Program-made: the position numbers and the translations under genes
NCBI GenBank assembly: GCA_033675265.1
Contig: JAUJYZ010000860.1
Span: 1 to 64,000, forward strand
Direction of reading: 5' to 3'
DNA length: 64,000 bases
From: Actinostola sp. cb2023
Lineage: Eukaryota; Cnidaria; Anthozoa; Actiniaria; Actinostolidae
Shown here: positions 36,801-48,599 of the stretch, in pieces
Position numbering within the stretch: the first letter of the stretch is position 1
Layout: every line of letters starts with the position of its first letter
Notes under the pieces: model-generated
What the model was told of the DNA's origin: nothing
What the model saw: only the letters and a program-made list of their open reading frames with translations
Database searches by the model: none

Positions 36801-38179
36801 TGGAAAAGATCGCTTCACAAATTGCGAAGATATGAATTTTCAAAAATCGAAATTTTATATGAAAACCTTTGGAAATTTATGCTGGTAGGCAACTCTTGCC
36901 TCCAACAAAGGTTTTCATACAAAATTTCGATTTGTGGGACACACACAGGGAGCCCAACATTATACATTTTTATGCACAGGGAACCTAACCTTACGTATTC
37001 TTCGTGTGCAACCACGTGGTATTTGACTGTTCTTAAATTTCGAAATATTATTTCCTTAGCCAAATAAAATAAAATGCTTATGAGCTCGTAGAGCTATCAA
37101 AATAACATCTCTGGGCCAAATTTTGGAGCACTAGAGCATTTCTTTACCGAGCTATGGGCGAACGAAGTTTCCAAATATTCCTGTGTTTGTATAGCGGCGC
37201 CATGTTGGATGATAAGCTGTTGTCATCCAACATGGCGGCCAAGATTTCAAAAAATAAATTCAAGCTTAGAGTTGATATACATCACTTAATTTCACGGTAA
37301 GTAGAACTTCTAAACATGTAGAAAACTAAAAACATTTAATTTGGTACAATTGTGTTGTTTTCCACGACTTTTCAGAGACGTGACTAGCAGCCGACTAGCG
37401 TTTGGTAAGAGTTACGTGACACAATTCAAACTTCGAAAACTCAGACACAAAACATCGAGCCGATCTGAAAATTTCTACAATAATTCATATCATAATTCTC
37501 TAAAACACTGCAAAGAATCAAGTTGATAGGATTCATAACTAAATTTTAGTAGTAATTTTTGTGGTATGTGACGTCACTTGCACACGAAGAATTGCGTGCA
37601 AGCTCTACCACAGGAAACCCATCAAAAAAGATGCCAATGTCTTTTTATTTAGTATTTAGTATCCTCAGAAGCAAAGGTTGGGCTGCCTGTGGTCAAACCA
37701 TCAAATAAGCTGTATGCACTGAACTACTCTGTTATGTTTTAGGAGTGTATTTTGAGATGACTCTGAAAGGTACAAAAACAACACTCTGGATTCGCAACCT
37801 TCAGCTCGCAGCATTTGCATCAGTATTAGGAATAATAGCAGTTTTCTACAACGATGGAGCAGCTGTCGCTGAGAAAGGATTTTTCTTCGGCTACACACCT
37901 GTAGTTCAATTTTGTGTGTTTTTACAAGTTTTTGGTGGGTTATTGGTGGGTATTGTTGTTAAATATGCTGATAATATCTTGAAGGGATTCACTGCAGCTG
38001 TAGCAATCGTGCTGTCATGTATAGCTTCAGTTTATTTCTTCGATTTTAAACTAACTTCACAGTTTGTTGTTGGGGCAGGTTTTGTAATTGCTGCCATATG
38101 TTTGTATAACATTGGGCAGAGCAAGAAAGTACCTGAACCAAAAGAATCTGTTTCAAATGGGATTTCAAAAAACGATTAG
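33830..38179 (+). CDS. SLC35A-family UDP-galactose/UDP-GlcNAc transporter
   Basis: Five exons join in frame to 342 aa: 33830-33842 (ATG plus four codons), 34958-35094, 35383-35580, 36443-36686, 37743-38179, all GT-AG. Family signatures: [78 protein letters not shown] and [12 protein letters not shown]. About ten hydrophobic segments fit the Golgi nucleotide-sugar antiporter fold. Known members exchange cytosolic UDP-sugars for luminal UMP. The NAS and ADNILKGF stretches fit the A2/A3 branch; substrate cannot be fixed from sequence alone. Length is normal (A3 is 325 aa, A2 about 390). AATAAA signals at 38515 and 38640. Confidence 0.92.
34429..34700. mobile_element. TA-flanked MITE in intron 1 of the transporter
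   Basis: CAGCC...GGCTG termini flanked by TA (34427-34428, 34701-34702), with about 65 bp of inverted ends including AATTCTGTAAATCAAG and TATCCATATATTGGGTGCAT. TA duplication suggests a Tc1/mariner-type derivative (inference). Confidence 0.8.
35640..36442. other. Intron 3 of the transporter
   Basis: Intron 35581-36442. It contains a degenerate direct duplication: GAGTAGATATGCATATTCAGCAATA near 35857 recurs as GAGTAGATACTCACATTCAGCAATA near 35923. No exon recognised. Confidence 0.55.
36706..36940. mobile_element. Half copy of the ATGAGGGTTTATCA fold-back family, intron 4 of the transporter
   Basis: Matches the left half and loop of the complete element at 40581-40956, then breaks off where a cacacacagggagcccaac fragment begins near 36944. 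Confidence 0.8.
36941..37740. repeat. Rest of intron 4 of the transporter: fragments of CACAGG-type elements
   Basis: Pieces at 36944-37015 (agggagcccaac, agggaacctaacc) and 37602-37692 (CACAGGAAACCC to GGGCTGCCTGTG) match parts of copy D at 25096-25459. A small hairpin around CCAACATGGCGGCC/GGCGCCATGTTGG lies near 37194-37243. Confidence 0.65.
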
Positions 38180-39302
38180 GTCTCACTCCAGCTAAATATT
38201 ATGTTTGATGATCTGGTTGATGATATCTCATATCATCATTGTTAATATTTTCTGGAGTGGGACTCCACTTCCTTTCTAAAATGCATATAGGATACCTAAG
38301 TTATAGATTACCTATATTTTATGATATATTTCTCCTACCACCCATTGCACTACTATGGGACCATGCAAGAGAGGACCAACAAAACCATATTTATTTAGCT
38401 AGTCTACAAAAATACAATATCTGATAGATAAAATAATATAATCATTGTAAAATGCATATCTATGATATGTAAATCCATGGGTCTTTTTACGATCCATGGT
38501 AAATCAAATTTAGCAATAAAATATTCACAATATTGACTCATTGTTAGACTACTTTAGTGCGGAGCAGCTGCCCAACCATTTCTTATCAAGCAAATGTAAC
38601 GTGTACAAAATGCTCTATCAGCATGAACTCGGGCTTCTTAATAAAGCTATTTGAACCTTGCAAATGCTAAAAACTGTTTCTATCGTCTACAGAAATAGTT
38701 TTAGCCTGTTACTGCACAATGTATAACCAAATTTCCACAGTCGACAATACCAGCTCAGAATGAAACGACAATTAAGTTAAGTGTGCTGTAGTCTTTGTAT
38801 ATATTATTGGGGTTCCTGTGCATTGCCCGTCTCAAAATCAAAACTTTTTATTTCAAAATACCTCAAAGACAAATGCGATAAAAATGAAAACAATAAAAGG
38901 AAAGGGCAAGAAAAAAAGAGAGAAAATGAAACGCGCTACAAAAAAAAGAAGAAAAAAGACACAGAAAAAAAAGATCGACTCCTGTGAGACTCGAACTCCA
39001 GATCTTTGGCTCCTTGGTTTTGGTCACGGTCCCACCCCTCCCGTATCAAAGGGAAGACGAAGAAGAAAACTCGAAAAAAGAAATAATATATGGGACGACT
39101 CTCCCGAGACATTCTAAGAAGCTGAGACATCGAATCGACTTACGTAAAGGGTGAAGATTTCGGCCCCGCCCGCGCTATCCCGTTGCTACATAAAACTAGG
39201 TCCCAACCAAAAGGTCCACTATTTAGATAAGGCAGATATGTGGTACTTTTCTATAAAAACAAAAATTACTGGTCGATCCTCCTTCATTTACTATATATAC
39301 TA
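38180..39302. other. Intergenic, nothing recognised
   Basis: 3' flank of the transporter with poly(A) signals, then an A-rich stretch (about 38830-38975). The region 38980-39050 has a tRNA B-box-like GAGTTCGAGTCTC on the minus strand but no complete tRNA fold. Confidence 0.5.
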
Positions 39303-39586
39303 TATACCTATTCCAAAAATCGTTGTTCCCGCCGAAAGCATGCAACAAGCAAGAAGCTGACGACCTCAAAGGACTTTGGGACTTGCTCCTTATTCATTTA
39401 TTTATCCATATACATTTTAACAACATGCATTTTCAAATGGCCGAATAGTTTCAAATGATTGCCATTCAACGCTCGTAGGGATAACTTCTCAAGTACCACG
39501 GATAAATTTATTAATTAGGAGATTCCCAAAGTCCTTTGCGGTCGTCAGCTTTCGGACCGGACAACGATATTCGGAATAGGTGTATA
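39303..39586. mobile_element. Fold-back MITE, TATACACCTATTCC family, copy 1
   Basis: Ends TATACCTATTCCAAAAATCG and CGATATTCGGAATAGGTGTATA. The interior (CTCGTAGGGATAACTTCTC, ACCACGGATAAAT) matches copy 2 at 43228-43532 with a few percent differences. Confidence 0.85.
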
Positions 39587-40580
39587 CTGAAAACACTTCT
39601 GCTCGAAAGTATCCTTAATTTAAACTATAAATTCACATAATTAAAAATTAGCATAAATTTCACATAATGTAACAAATGAATTAATTAACATAATTAAGAC
39701 ATTAATTAAGACTTCATAGGATGCTTTACAATCAAAACTTGTTTATTTGTTTACGAGCTCTGCAGGTGCATTTCGCTGCAAACTGAGTTCAGTGATAATT
39801 AAGATGTCGATGTGTGATAGAGTCAGTTACGTGATGATCGAAGCCAGTGTGAGGTGATCTGTTTCAGTGTCCTCTCGTGTGGTTTCAAATCTCGCCATTG
39901 CATGCTGCTAGCCAAGGTAAAGAACTTCAGTTGAAGATCTGCTGGTAAGATCAATAAATTGGAAGCAATTCATTTAGTTAACGTTTCAATTCAGAAAGCC
40001 AGCATTATTGCAGAAACTGAAAAGGAAATGTTAATATTTCCAACGTTTTTTTTTTCGGAATGACAAAAGTCTTCGACCACGAATGGCTACAAAAAGTTGA
40101 TAAAATACAACATTTCCCGTCAGTAAAATGCCATAAAGTTAGTCGGAATTCTCATTTTTGTGTGTGTGTAAATGATAATAATTCATTAAGGTTCAAAAAG
40201 AGAGTTTAATTTGCGTTTTTATATCGATGTACTGTAGTCTATTCAATGGTTAAAGGAAATATTTTACACCGACGCAGCCCATACTAGCTAGTGTACTCGC
40301 TAGTTTCCATTTATGACGTAGTCAATGTTCTCTCATCCGAGTTAGCGGACAAAAATCACGACATTTTACTGCTTTCAGTTTATGTGGCGTTCAGCTGGTC
40401 TTTATTGGGATATTAATCCAATTTATGGATTTCATTTTCCGTTACAAACAATTTTGAAGTTCTCAGACTGAGATAAGGGTGAAAATAGATCGATTAGTTT
40501 TTGGTCGACAGGTCGAGTTGCAAAAATTGTTGACTTAAAACTGAACAACTCAGTTTTCTCATGACGATAAGGAAATTTTA
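39587..40580. other. Intergenic, nothing recognised
   Basis: AT-rich, with AATTAA-rich runs around 39640-39720. No exon or repeat family recognised. Confidence 0.5.
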
Positions 40581-40956
40581 ATGAGGGTTTATCAGTCATG
40601 TAATTTCAAAACTCAATGTGCAGGACAAAAAAAATGATTATCATAGCTGAAAGAGCTCGGTGACATTAGTAAAAATGTGCAGTTTGGAAAAGATCGCTTC
40701 ACAAATTGCCAAGATATGAATTTTCAAAAATCGAAATTTTATATGAAAACCTTTGAAAATTTACGCTGGTAGGCAACTCTTGCTACCAACAAAGGTTTTC
40801 ATACAAAATTTCGATTTTTGAAAATTCACATCTTGGCAATTTGTGAAGCGATCTTTTCCAAACTTCACATTTTTACTAATTTCAACGAGCTCTTTCCAGC
40901 TATGGTAATCATTTTTTTGTCCTGTGAGTTTTGAAATTACGTGATAAACCTTCATT
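40581..40956. mobile_element. Fold-back MITE, ATGAGGGTTTATCA family
   Basis: A hairpin about 376 bp long: ATGAGGGTTTATCAGTCATG at the left is mirrored near 40930-40956. The arms match almost to the centre at about 40775 (AAGATCGCTTCACAAATTGC on both sides). A truncated copy is in the transporter intron at 36706-36940. Confidence 0.85.
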
Positions 40957-41426
40957 ATATACTGGAGAAGCGTCATACAGCTTCAAAAAGGAAAAAGAAA
41001 AAAGGAAAATATAATAATAATAAATTGCCGGAGTCGCGCGACGAAAAAATTGTCTATTATATTTAATCCCCGCAGGCAATTCCAACTGAAAGCCGGAGTT
41101 TCCCTGCACCCGATAGCTCATAGGGAGATTATAGTTATATTAAAAAACATTTGAGAAACAATTAGAAATCAAACGTTTCGTAAAAATCGAGGCCTTATGT
41201 TATAATAGAGAATATCTCATATTCAGGCAAGCTAGAAACTTAACTAATATTTTATCTCTAAATCCTAGTCGGTATGGCTATACCTTGACATATGTCAGGA
41301 TGTACCAAGCAAACACTAAGTCTATCCGATTAGACACTAAAAGGCTTTTTAGATCGGAACTTCCAACTAGCAACCGGTCGATTATTTGCAATATCAAATC
41401 GAACAAATAGGATCGTATATAAAGTA

Positions 41427-41690
<264 letters not shown>

Positions 41691-42323
41691 ATTTTCATAA
41701 AACTATCGCGAAAATATCACTGTCAAATTTGAAAGAAAAATAAAATCGAAATTTCCGGCAAACGCCTTCAATTTCTTCAGACAAGCCGCAATATTACAAA
41801 GAGATAAAGGTTCTGTTGCGGTAAGTACTACCTTTATGTACCCGTTGTACTAAGTTTGCTTTCAATTAAGCCATGAATCCATGTGAAATGTTATTCTAAT
41901 TTCTTGGCTGCAAATAGCAAAGCTTTGATTGAACAAAGGATGGGAAATATCGCTAAATTAAATGTTACCACAATGTTGCGTTAATTAGACACCTTTTACT
42001 GAAAAACGTACTTGTCGAAGCAAAATGAATAACGAGATATTTATTGTATTATAATTGGACAAGAGACCATAACCTAGTTCATGCCAGTTCTAAAAACTGA
42101 ATAACGCGCCTCGATAAGTCAGATAGATCGTTTATTGCAAAAATCACTGTGCAGTCAGAAATTGAATTATTAATTTACAATTAAAGTATAAAATAGAAAA
42201 TTAGGAAAAAAGACAATAGTAAATATACTTATAATCTATAAACCAGGTCGTTAACTCTACGAAAATTAACACCTATTTCATAGTTAACACGATCATGAAG
42301 TGGCCGAGATTTACGACATTATG
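41691..42323. other. Intergenic, nothing recognised
   Basis: AT-rich DNA. ACACCTATTTCATAGTTAAC near 42269 resembles the end of the element that begins at 42324. Confidence 0.5.
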
Positions 42324-42591
42324 TATACACCTATTTCAAAACTGAAACGTTGGCATCTGAAATCTGAAATCTGAATCTGAAATCTGAGACCGAGAGGGAT
42401 TGTAATGCACAAAAACTTTATTATTATTGTGGGTATGAGGACCTATGAGATGTGATCTATTTTGTAATTACTGGAATATGCCACGACCTTTAGGCGAAGA
42501 CCTGTGTTGATGAATAGTGTGTACGAGTGTTTTTAGTTCACAGATTCAGATTCAGATTTCAGATGCCAACGTTTTTTGAAATAGGTGTATA
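42324..42591. mobile_element. Fold-back MITE, TATACACCTATTTCAAAA subfamily
   Basis: TATACACCTATTTCAAAA and TTTTTTGAAATAGGTGTATA termini, followed by inverted GTTGGCATCTGAAATC blocks. Ends related to the TATACACCTATTCC family, but the interior is different. Confidence 0.8.
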
Positions 42592-42662
42592 GAATTCATA
42601 GTCTTATGAGACCCTTGTGACAGTTTCCCACGTACAAGTACGACTATATATGTATATATACT

Positions 42663-42873
42663 TAAAACTGCTGCCAAGCGGTTTTCCCTCGTACGATTTT
42701 GTTTAAACTTCGTTAACGACCTTTTAAGGTCCATAGTGATGTTCTGACGAGGTGATTTCTGCTCGATAAATTTCCTTCTTACCTCGTCAAAACATTACTA
42801 GGGACCTTAAAAGGTCGTTCACGAAGTTTAAAAAAAATCGTACGAGGGAAAACCGTTTGGCGCAGCAGTTTTA
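42663..42873. repeat. Inverted repeat, about 210 bp
   Basis: TAAAACTGCTGCC...CGGTTTTCCCTCGTACGATT, then CGACCTTTTAAGGTCC, mirrored after a short loop near 42765. Looks like another fold-back element; target duplication not resolved. Confidence 0.75.
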
Positions 42874-43227
42874 GTGAAAATAGTGTCGTTTGAATATCAG
42901 CTGGCATTCACAAACGCGGCTTACAATGATAATTTTGAATAAACCGTCCAAAAGCAGAATGGTTGAATTAGTATTTGTGTTAAGCACAATAAAATCCAAG
43001 CAATATTGACGCGGAGCGAGCTAGTTAAAAAATACGGCAAACCGGTCATTCATTAATTATGCGGGAACCACCTTAAAGCAGAAATCATAATTTCACGATA
43101 TTTTTTCTCTTATTAAAGGGATAGATATATTGCATACTAGCTAGAATCTTACACTAATAGTGAATACATAAGCATTTCATTTTAGTTTTGAGGGTACCAT
43201 TTTCCTTTTTCCATTTGACAATGGGTT

Positions 43228-43532
43228 TATACACCTATTCCAAAATCGTTGTCCCCGTCGAAAGCAACAAGCAAGAAGCTGACGACCGCAAAGGGCATTG
43301 GGACTGACTTTCTCCTTATTCATTTATTCATCCGTAGACATTTTGACAACATGCATTTTCATATGGTCGAATAGTTCCAAATGATTGCTATTCAATGCTC
43401 GTAGGGATAACTTCTCAAGTACCACGGATAAATAAATTAATTATAGGAGATTCCCAAAGTCCTTTGCGGTCGTCATGCAGCTTCTTACTTGTTGCTTTCA
43501 GCCCGGACAACGATATTTGGAATAGGTGTATA
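43228..43532. mobile_element. Fold-back MITE, TATACACCTATTCC family, copy 2
   Basis: Ends TATACACCTATTCCAAA and complement; same interior as 39303-39586. It ends about 70 bases upstream of the start codon of the PAN/fibrinogen-like gene. Confidence 0.85.
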
Positions 43533-44084
43533 ATATGTGTATTTTGTTTGTCTTTGAATTAATGGCTGATTTTTACAGCCAGTCCTGTCTTTCTGTACGT
43601 TACTATGGTGATGGTAATGTTTTGGATTTTGGTCAATATGCTGTTGCTATGGTTCCCAAGTACTGCGCATGCTCAAAACTGTACTACTCAAACCAACTCC
43701 ATATATGGTAAAACACTTGTCAATCATCGGTACAACGTGACACAAGAACGTGATCTTGGCGACTGTGTAGTACGATGTATTCATGAACATGGACGGAAAT
43801 GTCAGAGTACGAATTGGTACATGGAAACGAACAAGTGCGAGCTGAATGACGCAACATACGAACATTATCCCCAAGATTTGGAAGAGCGATGGTCATCAAT
43901 ATACATGACATCTATAGGTAATAAAGATTAAAGACTACAAACTAATTACAGTTGCAAGAAGCTTGACAAATCAAGCAACACGACTTCGAACCATCATGCT
44001 TTGCGCGCAGTGAAAATGTCTCATTTTGGAGCTACACGAAAATAGTGAATTACGAGACCGGGACAATAGTGGTGTAGATTGTAT

Positions 44085-44695
44085 TCCCTACCCCTTAACC
44101 GTGCCCCTTCCTCTCTAATTAACCCTCCTAGTATCCGTTCCCCTATACCCCTTCCCCTACCCCTTCTCCAACCCCTTCTCCTACCCCATCTCCTATCCCT
44201 TCCCATACCCCTTCTCCTACCCCTTCACATACCCCTTCTCCTACCCCTTCTCCTATCCCTTCCCATACCCCTTCTACTACCCCTTTTCCTACTCCTTCCC
44301 ATACTCCTTCTCCTACCCCTTCCCATGCCCTTTCTTCTACCCCTTCCCATACCCCTTCTCCTACCCCTTCCCAAACCCCTTCTCCTACACCTTCCCATAC
44401 CCCTTCTCCTATCCCGGGCCTTCTCCTACCCCTTCCCATACCCCTTCTCGATCCTACCCCTTCCCATACCCCTTCTCCTACCCCTTCCCATACCCCTTCT
44501 CCTACCCTTCCCCTACCCCTTCTCCTATCCCGGGCCTTCTCCTATCCCTTCTCCTACCCCTTCCCATACCCCTTCTCGATCCTACCCCTTCCCATACCCC
44601 TTCTCCTACCCCTTCCCCTACCCCTTCTCCTATCCCGGGCCTTCTCCTATCCCTTCTCCTACCCTTTCCCCTATACCCCTTTCCCTTCTCCAAAG
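44085..44695. repeat. C/T-rich minisatellite in intron 1 of the PAN/fibrinogen-like gene
   Basis: Degenerate 12- and 24-bp units of the type CCCCTTCTCCTA/CCCCTTCCCATA, with GATCCTA and CGGGCCTTCTC insertions repeated in larger blocks. Open frames on both strands are artefacts. Confidence 0.92.
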
Positions 44696-45003
44696 GCTTG
44701 AAATAAGAGCTGATAATGCCTTGCAGAATATCACAAGATATTAAAGAGAAACTCTAAAACTATATACTGAATATCATAATAATCGTTTAGAATTTCTTCT
44801 GATTTGAAATCTCTTTCATAGGAGGCAATAATAGAAACATCGCGAAGCGGAACCAAAGCCGCGGTAAAAAGTCATGCAAAGACATCTTGGACAGCGGTAA
44901 ATCTAAAGGTGACGGGGAGTACTGGATCGACCCTGAAAACACAGGAAACCCATTCAAGGTGTATTGTGACATGACCAGGGCTGGAGGTATTAAATGACAT
45001 TGA

Positions 45004-45156
45004 GTCGTTTTCGTACGAGTGGGAAACCTACAGTACCGTGACACTCAAATGGCTTCCTTTCTGAACCAATCAAAAAGCTTACAGATGCATCTCATGCTAT
45101 CTAATTAACTCTTTCAATACGACACGGTACCGTCACTTTCCCACTCATACGAAACC
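45004..45156. mobile_element. MITE, GAGTGGGAAA family, copy 1
   Basis: GTCGTTTTCGTACGAGTGGG left end and TCCCACTCATACGAAAC right end, with inner ACAGTACCGTG and CACGGTACCG. Related copies lie in the P450 gene at 59380-59535 and 59722-60064. Confidence 0.8.
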
Positions 45157-45351
45157 ACACCTCTATGCTGGTCCCACCACCACCACCACAGATGCATTAT
45201 CACCAGAACCTCTATAAGACACTAGTTGCCACCTAGCAAGGCGAAAAAAAATACATACCAAAAAGTACTGAGAATTGTACTATTTTTATTTATTTTTTGC
45301 TGTAAAATACGTACTGTCCCCCCTTGAATTTTGGGCTATGTACGACCCTGC

Positions 45352-45622
45352 AGTCTCTACTAATTTAACCGCTAGTCCCTATCAGTCTCTACTAGTTTAA
45401 CCGTTAGTCCCTATCAGTCTCTACTGACTAGTTTAACCACTAGTCCCTATCAGTGAGTCTCCACTAGTTTAACCGCTAGTCCCTATCAGTCTCTACTAGT
45501 TTAACCACTAGTCCCTATCAGTCTCTACTAGTTTAACCGCGGTCCCTATCAGTCTCTACTAGTTTAACCACTAGTCCCTATCAGTCTCTACTAGTACAAC
45601 CGCCAGTCCCTACCGTTCAATG
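45352..45622. repeat. About 33-bp minisatellite in intron 2 of the PAN/fibrinogen-like gene
   Basis: About eight copies of CTCTACTAGTTTAACCACTA followed by GTCCCTATCAGT. The last unit lies only about 20 bases before the exon 3 acceptor. Confidence 0.93.
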
Positions 45623-45959
45623 CTATACTATTTTCCCAGGCGGTTGGATTCTAATCAAGAACCGTACGTTAATACTACCACTGCCAGCTGCTGCCCAACA
45701 TACCACAAAATCAAGTGACTATCGCGACGTGTCTAACTATGACAGAATAGACCTGTACTTAAAGATCGACGCTTTGTATAAACTACGTACATTGACTGGT
45801 GCAACACAGCTACGGTGGTATTGCCATAAGAAGAAATACAACAAATGTGTTTCACGTCATGACCAAGACTGACGACACAGGTATGACGCAATCTTGTTCC
45901 CAGGCTCTTCTCCTCCCTTCCTGGAAACTTTTTTTGTTAATAATATTAATAATAGTATA

Positions 45960-46310
45960 GCGAACTCTCACCTAACGGACACCTCTCTAAGACGGACACC
46001 TCTCTAAGACGGACACCTCTCTAAGACGAACACCTCTCTAAGACGGACACCATATGCTGGTCCCTGACAAAAATCCATTCTTTCACTGACATAAACCTCT
46101 ATAAGACGGATACCTCTCTAAGACGAACACCTCTCTAAGACGGACACCTCTCTAAGACGGACACCTCTCTAAGACTGACACCATATGCTGGTCTCTGACA
46201 AAAACCCGTTGTTTCACTGTACATAAACTCTCTATAAGACGGACACCTCTCTAAGACGGACACCTCTCTAAGACGGACAACGGACACTTTTAAATCAATG
46301 TACATATACC
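45960..46310. repeat. ACCTCTCTAAGACGGAC tandem array
   Basis: About 17-bp units in two blocks, each followed by a CACCATATGCTGGTC segment, so the higher-order unit is about 125 bp. Confidence 0.9.
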
Positions 46311-46448
46311 TCTACAAAAACAAAAACCACTCCCTACTGACGGACACTAAACGGACCTAATGACTGAAAACGAACACCACTCTAACATGCCATAAACTCT
46401 AAGATCACTTTTAATGGCAATGGATGATCTATTTACAGGTCGGTCTCT

Positions 46449-47440
46449 TTGAATAGCAAATCTAAACTCGAATTCTCTAAGACTGACACCTCTCTAAGAC
46501 GGACAGCTGTCTCTAGGATCCCGAGGGTGTCCGACTTAGAGAGGTCACTAAGACGAACTCTCTCTGGTACTGACGGAACAGTCGTCTCTGTTTTTAGGCT
46601 CCTAGGTTTTTCGATACTTCACGGAGACAGAGTCAAACGTTTCGTAGAAGCCTGTAAGACGAACCCTCTCTGGTGACGAACTCCCAGTTCTCTAAGAATT
46701 GCAACACCTGGGGGAAAAACGGTGGAACCTCTCTAATAAATGGAACTGGAACGTAGTTAACAACATGAGGTGACCTCTTGAGAGACAGCACTAGTATACA
46801 CCTAATTGCGTAACGTTGTCGGGGTTAATAAGTGAACATGGAACGTAGTTAACAACATAGGTGAGCATGCAGAGACAGCCTAGTAACACCTAACCCGTAA
46901 TCGTTGTCGGGGTTAATAAGCTGATCTCTGGAACGTACGGACAACATGAGGTGACACTTGAGAGAAAGCAATTTAGGTACCTAATTGCAAACGTTGCGGG
47001 GTTAATAAGTGGACACTGGAACAGTAGTTAATAACATGACTGAAAGCAAATATATACAGCACTAGTATATGCCCTAATTGCGTAATCGATGTCTTTTAAA
47101 AAAATGGATGCTCTCATTACAAGCTCGACCGCTTTGTACCCGGGAAAGCAAATAAAACTCGAATTCATGTAAGACGGACAAGACAATAGTTTTTAGGGTC
47201 CCGAGGGTGTCCATCTTAGAGAATAGTCCACTGAAATCTTTACTGACGGCTCAGTCTAGTCAGTTTTTAGGCTGGAAGGGTTTGAAAGGATTCACGGAGC
47301 AGAGTCAAACGTTTCGTCAAGCATGAAATTTACAACTCTTGCTGGTGACAACTCAAAGGTTATCCAGGAATTTGTTCCACATGGGGGAAACAGTTGAAAC
47401 TCTCAGGGTTAATAAATGGAACTGGGATGTACCTCGGAAT
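46449..47440. repeat. Degenerate duplication plus about 90-bp tandem units
   Basis: 46455-46755 is repeated imperfectly at 47137-47430 (shared CCCGAGGGTGTCC, AGTCAAACGTTTCGT, AATGGAACTGG). Between them lie about four units of 90 bp (GGAACGTAGTTAACAACAT near 46748, 46840, 46930, 47018). A 75-codon frame at 46449 is built from these repeats and is not a gene. Confidence 0.75.
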
Positions 47441-48300
47441 TTGGAGTTAGTGCTCGCTTACGAGAGATTGTCGCTTACGAGAGATGGTCGTTGTCGATTT
47501 TAAACTGATTACATCATATGAGGCAAAACGGGGTTTGGCAAGGATGTCGCTTAAGGGAAAGTCGTAATGAGTGCATTCGAAATTTTTTTAAACTCGCTCG
47601 TATCGCGTCAATGACTCGGATATTTTGCATTTAACACATGTAATTACATCCAAACAAATAGGCAGTACAGTATCAAAATAGCAGGGTAAGTCGCGTTTGT
47701 CGTTACGGGCCATTTTCTAACAGTGGTCATAATTTGTCCTAAACTGTTCGCGTCAAAAATCGTACGAAAAACACTTCATAAACAAAAGATTAAAAAAACC
47801 GTGCAATCCGTGAGTTGCGCGGTATTATTTTTATGGTCAGTTTTTAGGCCGCACAACTTGCGTCGATACATTACGAAAAAACCCGGCACAAAAGCGTGAT
47901 GACAAGCCCCCCCCCCAAGAATCTGAAGTTCCGTAGAAATGTACGATTTTTGAGCGACAGGACTGGTACAAGTTATTATGAAAAACCATGAGGCTATAGA
48001 AAATCTAGTCGAACGGTTAGCTGGAATGCGACTGAAAGGATAAAATTTGAATCACCCGAAATTAAAAGCCTACATGGGATAGGTTCATTTCAATGTGTTC
48101 ATGCAGAAATAACAGTGAATTGAGGAAATCGAAAGTTTAAAAAAGCACAGAATGCACTCGCGTATGTTAGCCTATCGTAGGAGGTGGTCTCTCCTAGCTC
48201 CCCCTCTCCTCTAATATCCCCCAGAGCTGGCCATGCATATGCGCAAGATATACGTACTGCATTTTGCGCAGAATTGATAAAGTTGCAACACCTATTATTC
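47441..48300. other. Candidate long intron, nothing recognised
   Basis: Lies between the repeats and the terminal exon of the PAN/fibrinogen-like gene. A GTCGCTTACGAGAGAT motif occurs twice near 47453-47486. The missing fibrinogen-domain exon(s) should be here or upstream, but I could not identify them. Confidence 0.5.
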
Positions 48301-48407
48301 CCAGGATATTTCAAACCGTGGCTCGTTGGGAAGACAACTACGCGTTTGGGATGTTTACGAATGAGTACAGTTGTGATGACCGTTACAATTCAGCGGAAAT
48401 TCGTGAT

Positions 48408-48525
48408 CTCTCTAATGGTGACCAATGGCTTGTATATATACGCTAATTAAACATCGATACATATATCTCTAATGGCGACCAATGGCTTGTATATATACGG
48501 TAATTAAACATCCAATACAGTAACC
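48408..48525. repeat. Tandem duplication across the last codons of the PAN/fibrinogen-like gene
   Basis: CTCTAATGGTGACCAATGGC (48410-48429), with the sequence on to 48455, recurs from about 48468 with few changes, so the coding end (NGDQWLVYI) is duplicated just beyond the stop codon. Confidence 0.85.
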
Positions 48526-48599
48526 AGTGATACGTCGAATAGTTGGTAGTAGACTATAAAGTATAAACTGGTAAAAATATGGTCTGCAAATTAAAGGAG

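Larger units (their letters stand above)
43605..48446 (+). pseudogene. Secreted PAN/apple plus fibrinogen-like domain gene, apparently frameshifted
   Basis: Exon 1 (43605-43917) starts with a signal peptide (hydrophobic core MFWILVNMLLLWF, likely cut after AHA), then a cysteine-rich PAN/apple-like segment (CVVRCIHEHGRKCQS, NKCEL). Exon 2 (about 44821-44992) has KSCKDILDSG, GEYWIDP and VYCDMTRAGG, the start of a fibrinogen-like domain. Exon 3 (about 45640-45884) continues with GWILIKN, YLKIDALYKLR and LTGATQLRWYCHKK. After KKYNK the frame hits TGA, while a one-base shift gives VFHVMTKTDDTG up to a donor at 45885. A terminal exon (about 48305-48446) encodes CDDRYNSAEI and ends GDQWLVYIR then stop, typical of this family. 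At least one exon between exon 3 and the end is not found among the repeats. Either a decaying copy, or a live gene with a base error and a missed exon. Such proteins are extracellular and adhesive or lectin-like. Confidence 0.6.

Noticed and set aside
38975..39050. Possible minus-strand tRNA or tRNA-derived SINE (B-box-like GAGTTCGAGTCTC)
   Set aside because: No convincing A box, acceptor stem or anticodon arm could be drawn.
44079..44744. Pro/Leu/Ser-rich frame of 221 codons and Gly/Glu frames on the other strand
   Set aside because: C/T-rich satellite within an intron between two well-supported exons.
46449..46676. 75-codon frame that looked like a possible missing exon
   Set aside because: Composed of the CTCTCTAAGACGGAC satellite and a duplicated repeat segment; no fibrinogen-like residues.
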